A stretch of 64,000 nt of DNA from Aptenodytes patagonicus. Lineage: Eukaryota; Chordata; Aves; Sphenisciformes; Spheniscidae. The first letter of the stretch is position 1; every line of letters begins with the position of its first letter. The notes beneath the pieces are model-generated. The model did not search any database. It was not told where the DNA came from and saw nothing but the letters and a program-made list of their open reading frames with translations. The translations under genes were made by a program, and so were the position numbers. Of the stretch, positions 14,623 to 27,467 are shown piece by piece. The stretch covers positions 10,320,316-10,384,315 of the forward strand of contig NC_134955.1 of NCBI RefSeq assembly GCF_965638725.1. The letters are read 5' to 3'.

Positions 14623-16392
14623 TACGTATGAATAATTCACTAGCCCTCTTGCAGCTGTTTTTCCCAAAAAGGGATTCTGGTATCTCTGGTTCTACCAAGT
14701 TCTTTATATTTTATCCCTTCTTCACTGAAGTAGAGCAGCAGTACTGCTAAAGCCTGGTCCTTAGTTTCAGAGGAAGAGCTGTGATTGACAGTACCTCTTC
14801 AGAATTGTCTCTCTTCCCTCCCTCCCTGCATGCTTGGAGAAACAAGCCAATCACGTTGGTATTTCCAGCACCAAGATAAATATTTGTGCAGCATTTATTG
14901 AGAGTAGTAGGAAGTTTCCCCATGCTTAGATGTGAAAACATATACTTATGTCATAAAAATCTCTGGGCTTCAAAAATATGACCTCAACGACTATAACAGC
15001 TACATACCATTTTATTATCTATTAGTAATTCCTAATCAGAACAAGCCAGCGTGAAAGAGTTGGCTGTTTACTGATGGAATTATACCTGGTTTATATAATC
15101 ATGTTTTAAAGACATAATTTTTCTGTTAAAAGTGAGGGAAAAAAAGTCATGTCTTTGAGACATAAGCAATGCTGCCACAGCACTAGGAAACATCAACTTA
15201 TAGTAGTAAACAATTTTTGTTGTTAACATCCACTCCATTCGCAGAATACATTTTAACTTATGTCAACAATATACTTTTTTCCTTGAAAAAAGCTTCTACT
15301 AGAAGATGTTGCTGTCTACACTATTTCTAGAACCGTTATCACCAGTCTTTAAACAGTAGGCTGAACATCAACACCAGTCTGAACTTTCCAAGCTCATCAT
15401 GGCCTCTGATATTTGCTTAAACGAGAGAGAGAGTTAAGTTAAATGGAGCAGCCAGTTCTCAGCTTTTCCCCTCATGACACCCACCAGCCTCCCTGCCTAC
15501 AAATCCAGAAAGCAAAGCAGCACCTTACAAATTTCCTACTTGTCAGGATAAACATGCTTAACGGCAGACGGCTTCTCAGCCTCCACCTCCTCCATGAAGG
15601 CTCTCCTGCCTTCCCCTCAAGCTAGGGCTAGTTCTCAGGTGCCTGAAATTTCTCATCGGTGCTTTAACTCTTTCTAACCCATCGCCCGGGCCAAAATATG
15701 AACCTGCTGAAGAACACCGTTCTGTCCAGAATAAATTTCTAACACCTGCCCCTCCGCCAGGTTCCCAACAGTGAGGCCACGCATTATTTAGAGAGTAATT
15801 TCAAGACAATTAGCTGAGTGAATGGAATAATTTCTGAATAGGAGTAGGCAGTGAGACACCAAAAGCATACGGTATTTAACAATCTGTTTGTTAACATTAA
15901 ACGCGGACCAGCAGAGAGGAGGTTTGGGCCTGGCTAAAGATGGAGAGGCGGAGGAGGAGGACGAGGAGCTGCCCATCAGGACCTGCCCTCAGGACCGTCC
16001 TTCACCAGACCCTACGCAGCTTCTGAAGTTTTCCTCCGCGCCTGTTTTCAGACACGGCCGAGGATCGCGGCTCGGGGGGTGCCGCGACCGGACCCCGCCG
16101 CCCAGCAGGGTCCCCGGGGCAAGACGCGGGCCGGGGTCCGGGGGCAGCCCTGCCTTCGGAGACGGAGAGGGGCGCGGCGGCCAGCCCGGTCGGGCGGAGG
16201 CACGGCCGGGCCCCCCGCCCGCTCCAGCCGCGGGGGGGAGCTGCGCCAGCGCGGCTGGGCGGTCGCGGCGCCGGCCCTCCCCGCCCTCGCATTCAACTGG
16301 TGGGACCCCCCCCTCCTCCGCCCCCGGCAGCGGCGCGGCGCGCAGGAGGCGGCGGGACGAAGCGGGCAGCGGGGGGGAGGGGAGCGGCGGGC

Positions 16393-16450
16393 GGCCCGGC
16401 CCGGCCCGGCCCGGCCCGGCCCGGCCCGGCCCGGCTCGGCTCGGCCCGGC
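16393..16450 (+). repeat. (GGCCC)n pentanucleotide repeat with two GGCTC variant units
   Basis: About eleven tandem GGCCC-type units. Two units near the 3' end read GGCTC, and the tract then runs into a GGGGCGGGCG string. It ends about 130 bases before the SYT9 start codon, so it lies in the promoter or 5' UTR. Tracts of this kind tend to vary in length and can form G-quadruplex or i-motif structures. Read in the SYT9 frame, it would encode a repeating Ala-Arg-Pro-Gly-Pro pattern. Confidence 0.92.
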
Positions 16451-16473
16451 GGGGCGGGCGCCACCGGCGGAGG

Positions 16474-16539
16474 ATGCGGGCGGCGGCCCGGTGGCGCGGG
16501 CGGCTGCAGGCGGGGGGCGGGCAGCGGCGCGGCGCCTGA
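16474..16539 (+). other. Upstream ORF (21 codons) before SYT9
   Basis: An ATG at 16,474 opens a 21-codon frame that stops with TGA at 16,537-16,539, 40 bases before the SYT9 start. The predicted peptide is basic (Arg-rich), as expected of any frame in such GC-rich DNA. It would act as an upstream ORF, lowering translation of SYT9, only if transcription starts upstream of 16,474, which the sequence does not show. Confidence 0.4.
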
Positions 16540-16566
16540 CCGCAGGGCTCCGCTCCGCTCCCGAGG

Positions 16567-16727
16567 ATGCTGGGGGGCGATGCCCGGCGACAGGGAGGAC
16601 GAGATTTGCCAGAAAGCGCTGCAGCTGCTGGCCGAGCTGTGCTCCGTCGGGGCGGTGGAGAACGAGAACTGCCGGGATTTCATCTACTACCTGCGGGACA
16701 GAGCCCGGCCCCGCCTCACCGACTCAG
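16567..16727 (+). other. Overlapping upstream ATG frame, exon 1 part
   Basis: An ATG at 16,567 lies 13 bases before the SYT9 ATG, in another frame, with A at -3. Its frame stays open through exon 1. After splicing at 16,727/49,823 it stays open for 58 more codons in exon 2, stopping at TGA 49,998-50,000, for 112 codons in total. Scanning ribosomes would meet it before the SYT9 start. It could be a translational brake, an alternative protein, or chance in GC-rich sequence. Confidence 0.35.
16580..16727 (+). CDS. SYT9: SYT9 coding exon 1: lumenal N-terminus
   Basis: This exon encodes residues 1-49 and the first base of codon 50 of synaptotagmin-9, a Ca2+-sensing vesicle membrane protein. The peptide begins MPGDREDEICQKALQLLAEL and closely resembles the start of mammalian SYT9 as I know it, including the DFIYYLRDRARPRL segment. 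The ATG has G at -3 and matches the family start; a nearer-5' ATG at 16,567 is out of frame. Cysteines at 10, 21 and 31 match the N-terminal cysteine cluster of the SYT3/6/9/10 group, which forms disulfide-linked dimers. The exon ends CAG before a GTACGG donor at 16,728, leaving phase 1, and the G joins AT of exon 2 to give Asp50. The frame is open upstream for 167 codons, so a non-ATG extension cannot be excluded from sequence alone. Confidence 0.95.
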
Positions 16728-19700
16728 GTACGGCCGCCGCCGTTAGGGGTGCGGGCTGGGCGCGGGCACGGGCGGCCTCCCCCGTCCCCTGGCTACAGGA
16801 GGAGGGTGAACGTCCCCAAGCATCCCTGGGAGGCCGGGTGCCGCGGGGCGAGGCCTGCCGGCACGGCGGGGGCTGTCCCGGGGTGCGAGCGGCCGGGGAG
16901 GGAAGAAGCGGGGGGGCTCCCAGGAGCCCGGGGCCGGGGGGATTTGCTCCGGTCTGGCCGGGGGAGGACGCTCGTCCGGGCTCGGCTGCCCGCCGCTGCG
17001 CCCGGTGGTTTCGGGCGGTGCTGCCGGGTCCCCGTGACGGGCGTCCAGCGCCCAGCTGTTGGCGGAGATGCGAACCCCTAGTTCGGCAGCTCTCCCCGCT
17101 GGAGGCGGGTGTCAGCTGCCCGAGTGCCGGCGGCGCGGGGTGCGGGCAGGATGGCAGGCAACTTTCTCCCGCGGCTGGCCGGCGTGCCCCCCGCCGCCTG
17201 CCTCGGCTCAGCCTGGCCCTGGAGCGGGTGGGAGCCTCCCTCCCCAGCGCTGCCTCCCCCGTAGCTTGCTGCAGTGTCACGAGACGAGGGGGCTCTTCTG
17301 CTCCTGTGGCCCTCCCTGTCACTCTGGGTGTAATTGTAAAAGGCAGGGGGGGTTCATAGCTCAGTTTAAATGCAACACAATTTAACCTAACTTTCCAGTT
17401 CTGTATTTCACAAGCTAAAAAGACTGTTTCTCGCATTTCTGTAGCAGATGTGGGGGTCGTAGGTCTGACAAGACGTACACCGAATGGTTTTGTGTGTGTG
17501 TCTGGATTGTGGTGGCCTTTTCGTATCTTGGCATAACACTGACTTAAAAACTTTAACTTAAGGAAGCTGAGCTCCAGCTGCACAAAAATGTTGAAAGATT
17601 GATGATGTTCTGTACATCTCTGGCCATAAGGGAAAGGCAAATTGCAATTTGAAGTAGGAGTTTATTTATTTGTACACCATCAAGTTGAGTTTGCTCAGTG
17701 TGAGGAGAAATTTAGAGAGTTAAAAGAGAAGTTGATAAACGTTTGCAGTACTGGAAAGCCTTGCTGTTAGATCATCACAGCACAGTATTAATTTCTTTAA
17801 TATTCTCTGAAATAAATTAGTTCATTTAGCATAGGGCAGTCTAATGACACTCTATTCTTAAATATTTTTCTGTAATTTGGTGAGTCTGAAGTAACACTCA
17901 GAGTGCAACTTACTGACAAATGTTTGGATATGCTAAAAGGCCTGGAGGAAACGAGTAAAACTAAGAAAAAAATTTTGGGGAAAAAAAGATCTGCTATCAC
18001 AATAAATGAATAAGGAATTTTCCAACATTCAATTTGCTTGTATTTGCTTGTATTGGCTGCTATTTGCAGCCATTCTGGCTTTTCACTCACTTAAAAATAT
18101 TCAAATTGTGATTCATGCAATGCTTGATAAGGATTCTTTAAAATTAGGCAGACTGCATTGTTTTGTTCCTATAGGTAGATTTAATTGCTTTGTTCATATA
18201 AGCAGTAATTTTTGTGACAGGCACCTGTGATTTTCTGCAATTTTCATTTACCAAGGGATCAATCACATATTTGTATATCAGGTGATGATTCCAAAAACGT
18301 CTACTTAAATCAGTGCTCACTTTGAATACTGAATTACTTGAAATGCATATGGAGATTTTAACCTCAACTACTTGGATAACAGCTCTTCAGATTTCTTTCA
18401 GAAGCTACCTGCTTTTTTCCATCAGCCTCGGGCAAAAAGAGTACCTGGCATCTCTTTTTAAAACACGGCACGTTCAGTAAAAATTTGTCACCTCTACCTA
18501 ATGCTAAAAAACCCTAAACCTGTATTTATTTCTGCCTGTTTTGCTTAAACTGTTATTATACAACAGCCTTCCCGTAGTGTTGCAAACCTGCTCAATTACA
18601 CAGAGCAGCGGTCCCTAACCTTCGCCAGCCAATGTGCAACAACGGTGAGCAATTACGCTGCGAGCAGCATCTTCCTATTGGCCTCAATTTTAACATTTTT
18701 ATTTTTTGCAGCTGCAGCCAGTCTCAGAGGGTCTAGCAGGCAACACGTTATCCATAAGCCCTGACTCAGAATCCACTTCTGTAGGGTAGCAATGTCGGGA
18801 ATTTATTATTTTACCTTGTCTTATATTTCTTTGATTAAAATACATATGTTGTCCCAGTAAACTGGCTGCCTGTGAGGTTTGTTTAGCTGGTCCTTGGATG
18901 TGATGGTATGGGCTGTAAGAAGACGGTGTGCATGGTTTCCAAAAAGAAGTAATACGATTCACAATCAAAGGGTAGTACATTGACCAAATCCAGCCTGATT
19001 TACATAGTGAGTTTCATTGATTTAACAATGGTGAAATGTCATTAAAAAGCCCTGACAGCAGATCCATTCCCTTTCCAGCCACTAGTGGTCTAAACATAGA
19101 GGAGTGAAGCAAACGTGTGCTGAAAGACAGCATCTTCTTGGCAGAATTAGGCAAAAGATGAAGCTATACTTGTTATAACCTATTTTTTTCCTGTATGAAG
19201 GTGACGTGTATTAGCTGAACTGAACATCCTCCTCTTAGGCCAGGCAAAAGAGCTATCTAAAAACGTGTACAACTTTGTTAGAGTTGAGAAAAGTGCAGCT
19301 AGAAAACATACATGATTAGCTTTTGTACAGGAATTAAAGCATTTCCCCATGCTTATAGGAGTTTCTCTCCAATAAAGTGGCTACTCGCCTAAACCCAACT
19401 ACATGGTAGGTACAGATGATTTTACAGCACATTTGGTTTGAGCCGTTCATGTATGCTGGCTCTGTTAGTGAGTGGTAGGGGGGCTGTTCAGCTGCAGTAG
19501 CTATTGGAAAAATACTGGAAGTGAGCTGAGGGGTTGCTGAGCCTGACATCAGGGTTTGCCTACAAGCCCAACCTCACGGCGCCCCTCAGTCCCAGCGCTG
19601 AGCAGCCAGATCCCTGGAGATCACTCATTTCTTGCCTGACATCTGATGCAGTTGGCTGTGTGGCTCCCTGCTGTCTGAGTATTTGGTGTGTGACTCAGAG

Positions 19701-22700
19701 CTGGGAGGGCAGGAGGGAGGGGGACTGGAGGGGACTGGATGCTTGTGGTGTGCATGGCATCTTTATTTTTCACGTAATTTGCCCTGTTATGGGAAGTACT
19801 GCACAGTGCTTAGAGCACAAGCTTAAGGGCTAATGAGTTCCAGGTTTAACGCGCTGGTCCACTGGATTTAAAGTGACATGGGTGGGTCTGATTTTTAAAG
19901 GTTTTCAGAAAACTAAAAATGCGAATTAGGCATTTAGTGAAAAATCTTCAATTAGTTCAATAAGAGTTATATGTCAGAGCACCCTTGAAAATCCCAATAG
20001 GCATCCTTAAGCATTTAGATACCTTAACAAGCTGGATCTTTTTCTGTTCCATTCCTGCGTTCCCTATTTGTAAAATGTTGATAATATTTCTATACCATAG
20101 AAAGGTTTTATGGGGGTAAATTGCTAAGTCTGAGCACACCAAATATGTAATACATTCATAAGGGAGAGTGATATGGACCTCTTAGAGATATTCAAGTGAA
20201 AACCATGTTAGTCATATGGGCATTTGAAAACACTCACTCAAGATCATGTAATATCACCCCATGACACTAGATAAAGCACATATTGTAGAATGAGGAATGG
20301 AAGTTGCTTGACTAGAAGAATTATACTAAAAAAAAATCCAAACCACCATCCAAAAAAACCCATGAAGGCAGAAAATCTTAATGGAGTGACTGACCATTAA
20401 AAGAGGAGTTAAGACCAAAAGAAGTTTTATTTCCTTGTGGACCATTTCTCTAACAGATGTACCTTGCAACTTCTTAACAGAAAAACTTGGGTGTGGCATG
20501 AATCAAGCCTGCCAGAAAGGGTGTATATGGTTTTGTACATATGAATTTGGACTTTTTAAATGATGGACACTTGGGGGGAGGGGGATCGAGATGAGGAGTT
20601 ACATGGTTTTGATTTAGGATAGTTTAGAGTTTGGCATAGAAGAGAGGAGGAAAGTCTTCGGTGGCTGGAGGTAGTGCCCTGTTCTCAGTCTACGTGGTAC
20701 GTGACTGAATTACACTTCCATTGTAGCTGATTTGACTGCTTTAGAGTCGCATTTCAGACATTTCAGAAATCAACCTTAACGCTTTTGCCACTAGTTGTTG
20801 TAGTTCTTGGGTGTAGGTGATTCTGGGTCTTTTGGGGCTTTCTTCTGTTGTTGCTCTGTAGTGAATCTTTGTTTTTAAAAAAACAGCTTCCCAGAGATGG
20901 CAATGGTAGGCTGCCATTGCTCTTTGTAGACCTGATGGACTTCTGCACTGCCTTTTGTTGTAGTGTTTTGCCAACTTTACAGCGACTTGTGCTGCCTGCG
21001 TACCTGCCAGTGCCTGCTACATATAGCAACAAAGTGCTTAATGCATAGTTATATGTTTGCTGGCATTTGCTGAATATCAGTAAAATTAAGTTATATAAAA
21101 GAAAAGTATAAAAGAGTTGCACACTGAGACTGCCTTACACAAAACTTCATGTCCTTAGCACATTCTACAGATTGAATTTTTCTTCCTTTAGTTAAAAAGT
21201 ATGCAACCCTTGAAAACTTGGAATAAAAAAATTGAAAAGGTCAGAGGAAGCTGTTACGAACCTGAGGACTGGATAAAAAAAATAGCTTACAAAGATAAGG
21301 GATATAAAAAAAGTCAAGGCCATTAATCATAATGAATTTTCATTAATGTCATAGTGGAAAAATGAGTAGAAACAAAAAATACAGTTTCCTGTACTTTTCT
21401 GTTGTGTTGGATTGCACATCTTGAGGATAAGCCAGTAAGGTCTTACAATATTCTAAATTATGTGCTTTAAAATTGACTAATAGATGCTAAACCAGAGTAC
21501 ATGCTGAATATTGTGGGTATAGTGATGGCCATTAGGCATAAAGTATGCTACAGGTCATAAGTAAGAGATCAATATTGTACAGTGACAGAAAGTCAGGTTT
21601 TAGTATTTGATGGAGTTAAAGATAGTTGACAATCAAGAAACTAAAAAATGTGGGCATGGAGAGGTAATGGATATTGAGGAATAATGTATGAGAAGGTGCA
21701 GTTATGGTCTTGCAGTAGAATTTAAGAACGTTATTAATCAGTACTTTATTTTTTAATGTATACTTTCAACTTCAGGAAAGAGAAAAGCACAAAGAAAAGG
21801 CCTAACTGGCATAAACGTGGCCTCCCAGGCCACCAGTGGAATGTGGGAGTCAAGGTTTTCTGCGGAGAGTATCATTCCGGTAGACTGCTCACTCCCAAGG
21901 AAGCTAATACTTGCAATTGATTGGTATCCCAGCAAGCTTCCCTTTAATTTAGAACTGAGTTTAAAAACAAAACCTGTCTTCAGAAAGTAGTTTAATTTCT
22001 TAAGAGGGCATTTTTAAATTTTTGTAACTCAAATGACTTACTGATTTATCCCCCCCCAACTTCTAGGAACATAACAAGCTGCAGAGTTTCATCAAGATGC
22101 TAAATACATCTAGATTCATCTAGATAAATGCAAAAAGCATTTACAGAGTTGTAAAGACATGAAGAGGATTTGAGTGGGTGAAATAACTTTCAGTATGTTT
22201 TTTATTTTTATTTTATTCATTATGAGCCATTGCTTTCCACATTTTTAATTTTATTTTCCTCCTGCAAAATGAATGTAAAATGCTGCCACTCAAAATTGAT
22301 GGTGTTCTGTATGTCATGTTAGTGCAAAACTCTTCACAAGATAGAGGACAAGTATGAATCGTATTCACTGACATGATGTCAAACGAATGAAGCAGTATGA
22401 GGTCCAAGTTCCTTTGGGTTTCAAGAACCAAATTACTGTTTGAAGAGTTTTAAAAAATACAGTGATGTTATGTATTTTAGAATAAAATATGTATTCTTTT
22501 TCTCTTTTGAAAAGTCAGGAACAAGTTTGCGGAAGGTAAAAATAATTATTTCCTGTTGCCTGTATTCTAAGATGCTCTGCTATTTTAATTCCCTGTAAAC
22601 AAATAGGCTCTCAGAGATTTTCCTGTCATACTTGAAAAGTTTAGTATTGTTTTTTCCTAGGAAATCTGTTTTAAACAGGTAACTAAACTTCGAAACAAAG

Positions 22701-25376
22701 TGTAGAAAAGAGCAAATTATGTTGAAAGAAAAGGGACTACCTGTATGCTTAATAATGGCTTGAAGCTGTAATTAAAGTAAATTAATTTAAATAAAAGTAA
22801 AGTAAATTAAAGATTTCATTTTAATGTAACTGTATATAACTTTTTCCTAGAATAGATTTTTGTTCTTTTTACAGGTAACCTAAAGATATATAGAAGTTTA
22901 AGTTACAATTTACACTTCGGAACCAGAGAAAAGGAAGACTAGAAAGATCATTCTTACGATAAAACTGATCTTGAGCTTTGATCAGGTTGGAGCATAGTGA
23001 TATTAAACACTGTTCAAACATGAAAGGTCAGATCCTTGCGCTACTGAAATCACTTTACAGTTTTCAGTGGCGCAAAGCAACTTCAGTGTAGTAGTACTTT
23101 CCTCTAACTTGAGAAGACAAAATGAGTAGGTTTTCTGCGGTCCCTTTGACCAAGGTTCATGCCACTGCTGTCCTGTGGCTGCTCTTGGATGTTGTGGGGA
23201 GGAGAGCAAGTTCAACTGTATGAGAAAAAGACAAGAGGAAGGTGGCTTCTGGTCCTTTTGGCCTCTGCACCCATATTCAGTATAGGTGTGGTAAGCAAGA
23301 GCTTTCTGGGGCCTCCATTTCCATTTTGTCTTTACTTCTCACTTACGTGGGAATTATACCAAATGTCTGTTGTTTACAGTATGCACTTATGCACTGAAAC
23401 TATAGCATAACATTGTGTTATGCTTGCGTTAAATAGACTGATGCCAACTACACCCCTTTGCATTTAACGAAAGAAAGTATCTCTACTCGTATACTATATT
23501 CATTGTATATATAAAAATAATATTTATTTACTGAAGTCATTGCAAGCAGATTTGTGAAGTAATCCTAGAAGTTAGAATAACATACCAATTGAATCAGAAG
23601 TCAGTTATCTTTACAGTCATCCCACAGTTTATGTAAGTCCCTTCCGCATGTGCGGTGAATGTTAAAGAAAATGGTTATTTTGATTGTAACAAAAATATAT
23701 ATAATTGAAAATAACCTAAATAGTAATGACAAACACATCTACCTTTTAAAAATTAGGATGGCTAAATAGCATATGGTCTGTATTACACCTGAATTCTCAT
23801 CTTAAATACCAATTTTGCTGATGAAAAGCAGTAGGCTAAATTTAGCCTTTGTACATATGACTGTACTTGCCACTAAAACTTTATCACTGCATTTGTCATA
23901 ACTCTTATTTCAATGGGATTTGCACATTCCTCCTAGACAGAGGGGAGAGGGGAAAGTATTTGCTGATTTATCAGCAAAATGCTGATTTTATAATTTCCTA
24001 AGAAATATCCATAAGCTTTCCACAGGCAACAATTTACATTTGGAGACACAAAGCTCTGATCGCTTAAGTGGAGGTGTTACTGTAAGGGATTTATGGGTCA
24101 TTAATTCCTCAAAAAACATGAACCTGTGTTACAATAACGCTGTTTTTCAGTACTGGTAGAATTCGGAATTGTTACCATTTTGTGTGATCCATACATTTAG
24201 TGACCCAAGTACAAATGATCGGCGCACATGTCCCCCCAGATAGCTCTCTAGAAATTTCCTTTCCAAATTAATTTCTAAGAGTTTAATTGCACTGACAATT
24301 CAGAGACCTAGAAACGTGGGTCCAAAATGATTGCTGTCATAACAGCAGATCCGCTTAAATTCAGTCTTGAGGCTGTGCAGCACTATAGCATCTTTGGTGT
24401 GTAATAAGTAGAGGTTGAACATAAACTGTAATTTATGTATTTATGTTTAAAACTACATTTCTAGATTTTAGTTCTTCCCCCACTGAAAATAATGGTCATT
24501 GTTGGTTTAGTGCAAAGCTGTACTTAAGAACATTGTATTGTGCATCTTTGGTATATTTTTGTCGTTAATTTAAGCTCTTCTGTGGCTTTATTTAGACCGA
24601 AGAGATAGATTATTTTGGTCTAAAGCTTTATGTCCCTTTCTTATTGCTAAGAAAATTTCAGTTCAAGGGATAAGAATTTGGAATAATTAATTACAGATGG
24701 AAGGATTTTTCATAAAAATGCTGTCAGTTGCAACATACAAAATCTGTAATTCCTAAAGTTCATCATTTTACAAGATAAATCTTTTTTGCATGTTCTGTAG
24801 TACTGTTAAGTAGTGAGTATTGGTCCATTTATTTGGAGAGTACAAAAAAAATTCTGTCACATAAAATGTTGTGTGTAACAGCTGGGGGGTTGCACATTTG
24901 TTACATTAGCTATTGCAGTCACACTGAATCTTGTGTGGTTTAAGTTGCTCAATATGTTCAGCTGCATTTTTTTTTTTTATTTGAGACATTCATTAGCCAA
25001 CTAAAATCAGTTTGGCTTCCTTTGGCAGACATGTATGCTACAGGATTTTATCTTCTATGTTTCCTATGGTTAGTTGGAATTCAGAATACAGTGGATGCAG
25101 TTGAAACTGGCATATGCGTCTGTATGTCTTGAGCCAATTTACAGTTGATGTGTGTCTACCAAAGATAAACGTTGGAAGAGTCCGAGAATACATAATCTGT
25201 CAGAAAAAGCTTCGAGATTATTGATGTAAATCCACCATACTAACAAAAAAAGTCAGGCACTAATGATTTTGGAGTTAAAACTTTCAAAGGGCATGTAAAA
25301 TAATAAGAATTAGGATTTGAAATAGGATCGTTCCTTCCAGTGTACTTTCTCTTTTTTTTTTTTCCAGTTTAGTTTT

Positions 25377-25391
25377 ACACACACACACACA
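25377..25391. repeat. (AC)n dinucleotide tract
   Basis: Seven AC units followed by an A-rich run, in SYT9 intron 1. A pure T run (T12) just before it gives a short low-complexity patch. Confidence 0.85.
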
Positions 25392-27451
25392 AAAAGAAAG
25401 CCTTACTGACTTCCCTTGGAAATACGTTTCCTCAGTTTGCTATGTTTCCATCAGGAAGTTTGTTCAAAATTTCTTAATTCTGTCTTACTGTCTGTGAAAC
25501 TCCCCAAATATTTCCTTTCCCCATGTGATGGACCATTTTGTGTGTATAAAAAACACTAAATATTTATCTTTTAAAATTTCTTCTTGTAAACCAGTCTTCA
25601 TCATTCCCACCCAGGTTACTTTGTGTCTGGTTTCTCCATTCGTTTTCTAGATTATGTGTGTATATACCTGTGTTGCAGATGTTTTTTCATCTGGGTGTTC
25701 CCACTCCATTTCTCAAGCAGCATCTCATTTTATTTACTGCCCGTATTTCTAAAATTTTTAATTCATCTGTGCTTTAATTCTCTGACCTCAACAGTGTGGT
25801 TTGTTTTCTCCTTGCATTTAGTGTAATTTCAGAATGTAATTGTATTGCTGTTTAATCAATCAACACATAATATTTGACCCATCTTACACGCAGATTATCT
25901 CATTGGGCATCTGGCCACAGCTATATAAAGCTCTCTTTAAGTTCCCTTTTAAAACTTTCTAGGTTTTTTGTAATTTCCAAGAGGTTCATGCCTATGGAGT
26001 TAATGGTTTCACTAAAACTTATTAAGATATTACAAAGGTGTTTCTCACATCTACCAAATTACATAAATAATTATTACAACTTGTAATTCAGTAAGAATTA
26101 TCCTACTATAATATGTAGAAAGGAATGTACAATGCTAATTAGAAAATGATCAATGAGACCAACAGTCTTATGATCTGTTTCCATTTGTAGCAGGTGTTTT
26201 ACCCATTTAAAAGAGAAGTTTCTTTATTTTTTTTCCCACTAGAGAACTTTAATGGATAAAATCAATGCCTAGTTATTCTATCTTTTTTGGGGAAGCCTAC
26301 CATAAATAGGGTGATCTCAAGTGTTCATTATGCTAAGGTCTCTCTGCACAGCATAAAGGAAGAGAGCGTTTCCTGAGTCTGGCTACAGGGAAATAAAGCA
26401 GGTATTGAGTTGGTTCTCGCTGAGTGCCATTCTATTCCCCGTAGTAGGGCTGATGGAGGATATGTAGCAGTGGCATTATGGCAATTCTTGCCTGCTGAAA
26501 AGAGCTTTTAGGTCCATTAGCAATCAAATACAAGAGAAAACAGATCTGGTATCACTTAAAAAAATATGGAAAGCTCTGAACAGAAAATTCTCTTATCGGT
26601 ACTATTTTTTTTTAAGCTTTACCAATTTGCTTGGGGTAATGCAAGACACAAATCTAAACTAATAGCTCCAATTTTGTTTAATTCTATGATTGTCCTCTCT
26701 TCTGCAGTAGAACATGCCATCAGGAAAGGCTCCTATTTCTGCAGGTGCCACTAAGACATCCATGGTAACAAAAGTCTAACTTAAACTTTTCCCCCTTTTT
26801 TTTTAATTGACAAATATTATGATGATTAATGAGTCAAAACAAAAATTTTCTCCATCCAAGTCAAGGACTATGAGATAAATCATAATGTTTAATGAAGAAG
26901 ATGAGTATGGGACTGGAAAATGGAGACCAGAAATTAGGCTTAGCTGGTAAACAGAAAAGTGAGGCGTTGACCTATTTTTTTCTTTCCGTTCGATTTGTTT
27001 GTTCTAAATTTATAGCTGTCCCACAAAGAAAGAGAGGTGAAAACCTGGTGCAGCAGGCATGAGCAGGAAGCCTGTCACTTGTGCTGCTCAGGAGATGGAC
27101 ATGAGGAGCAGAACAGGCGGCCAAGCCTCTGAAGAGGGAGACATCGCTCCTGTTCCTAAGGGACCAAAGAGCACCGAGCAGATTTGCTGTCAGTCGGAAA
27201 TTAGAGTTAACTGAATTGAAGCCTGGGATTTTGAGGACCTGCCTACAGGGACATAGTAGACAGGAAAAGTTATAGATATGCCTTGTTATATCTCTGTTGT
27301 AAGAAGTTATATTTCTGGGTTTTATTACAGTAAATTTTGCCTCTTTTTCTGAATTTAAAAATCTTTTGAGCTTCTTTGGGGAGTTCACTTTAGAAAAGCG
27401 GATCTGTCTAAAGGCTTTGGCGGTCTTGGGGTCCCATCAGATGCTCATCGC

Positions 27452-27467
27452 TTTTTTTTTTTTTTTT
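27452..27467. repeat. T16 homopolymer tract
   Basis: Sixteen consecutive T residues in intron 1. I see no retrotransposed gene copy on the - strand next to it, so this is probably a plain low-complexity tract. Confidence 0.9.

Larger units (their letters stand above)
1..15939. other. 5' flank of SYT9, no identifiable gene
   Basis: This AT-rich stretch lies upstream of the SYT9 CpG island. I recognise no protein family, tRNA, rRNA or intact mobile element in it. Its open frames are about 60-140 codons, which is what chance gives at this base composition, and many lack an ATG. It holds an AAAC tetranucleotide tract near 2,473, an A19 tract at 3,482-3,500, and an 18-bp palindrome at 14,605-14,622. 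Several - strand segments between 5.5 and 13.9 kb have good splice-acceptor motifs in front of open frames; they are described as a finding, not as a gene. Distal regulatory DNA or a non-coding RNA could be present but cannot be seen from sequence alone. Confidence 0.6.
15940..17300 (+). promoter_or_regulatory. SYT9: CpG island with probable SYT9 promoter and 5' UTR
   Basis: Base composition changes sharply from AT-rich flank to very GC-rich, CpG-dense DNA, and returns to AT-rich after about 17.3 kb. The island surrounds SYT9 coding exon 1, which is the normal position of a vertebrate CpG-island promoter. GC-box-like GGGGCGGG strings occur near 16,451 and 16,515. I see no convincing TATA box, so dispersed initiation is likely, and I cannot place the start site. 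The edges are judged by eye. Stop codons are scarce because of composition, so the long open frames here on both strands are not evidence of extra genes. Confidence 0.88.

Noticed and set aside
15888..17640. Long open frames (up to 426 codons) on both strands across the CpG island
   Set aside because: They follow from GC-richness, which removes stop codons. Most have Ala/Gly/Pro/Arg-rich nonsense composition. Only the exon 1 frame matches a known protein.
18605..18670. GCGGTCCCTAACCTT-type sequence resembling the start of a DNA-transposon family
   Set aside because: Only about 15 bases are suggestive. No terminal inverted repeats or target duplications could be seen.
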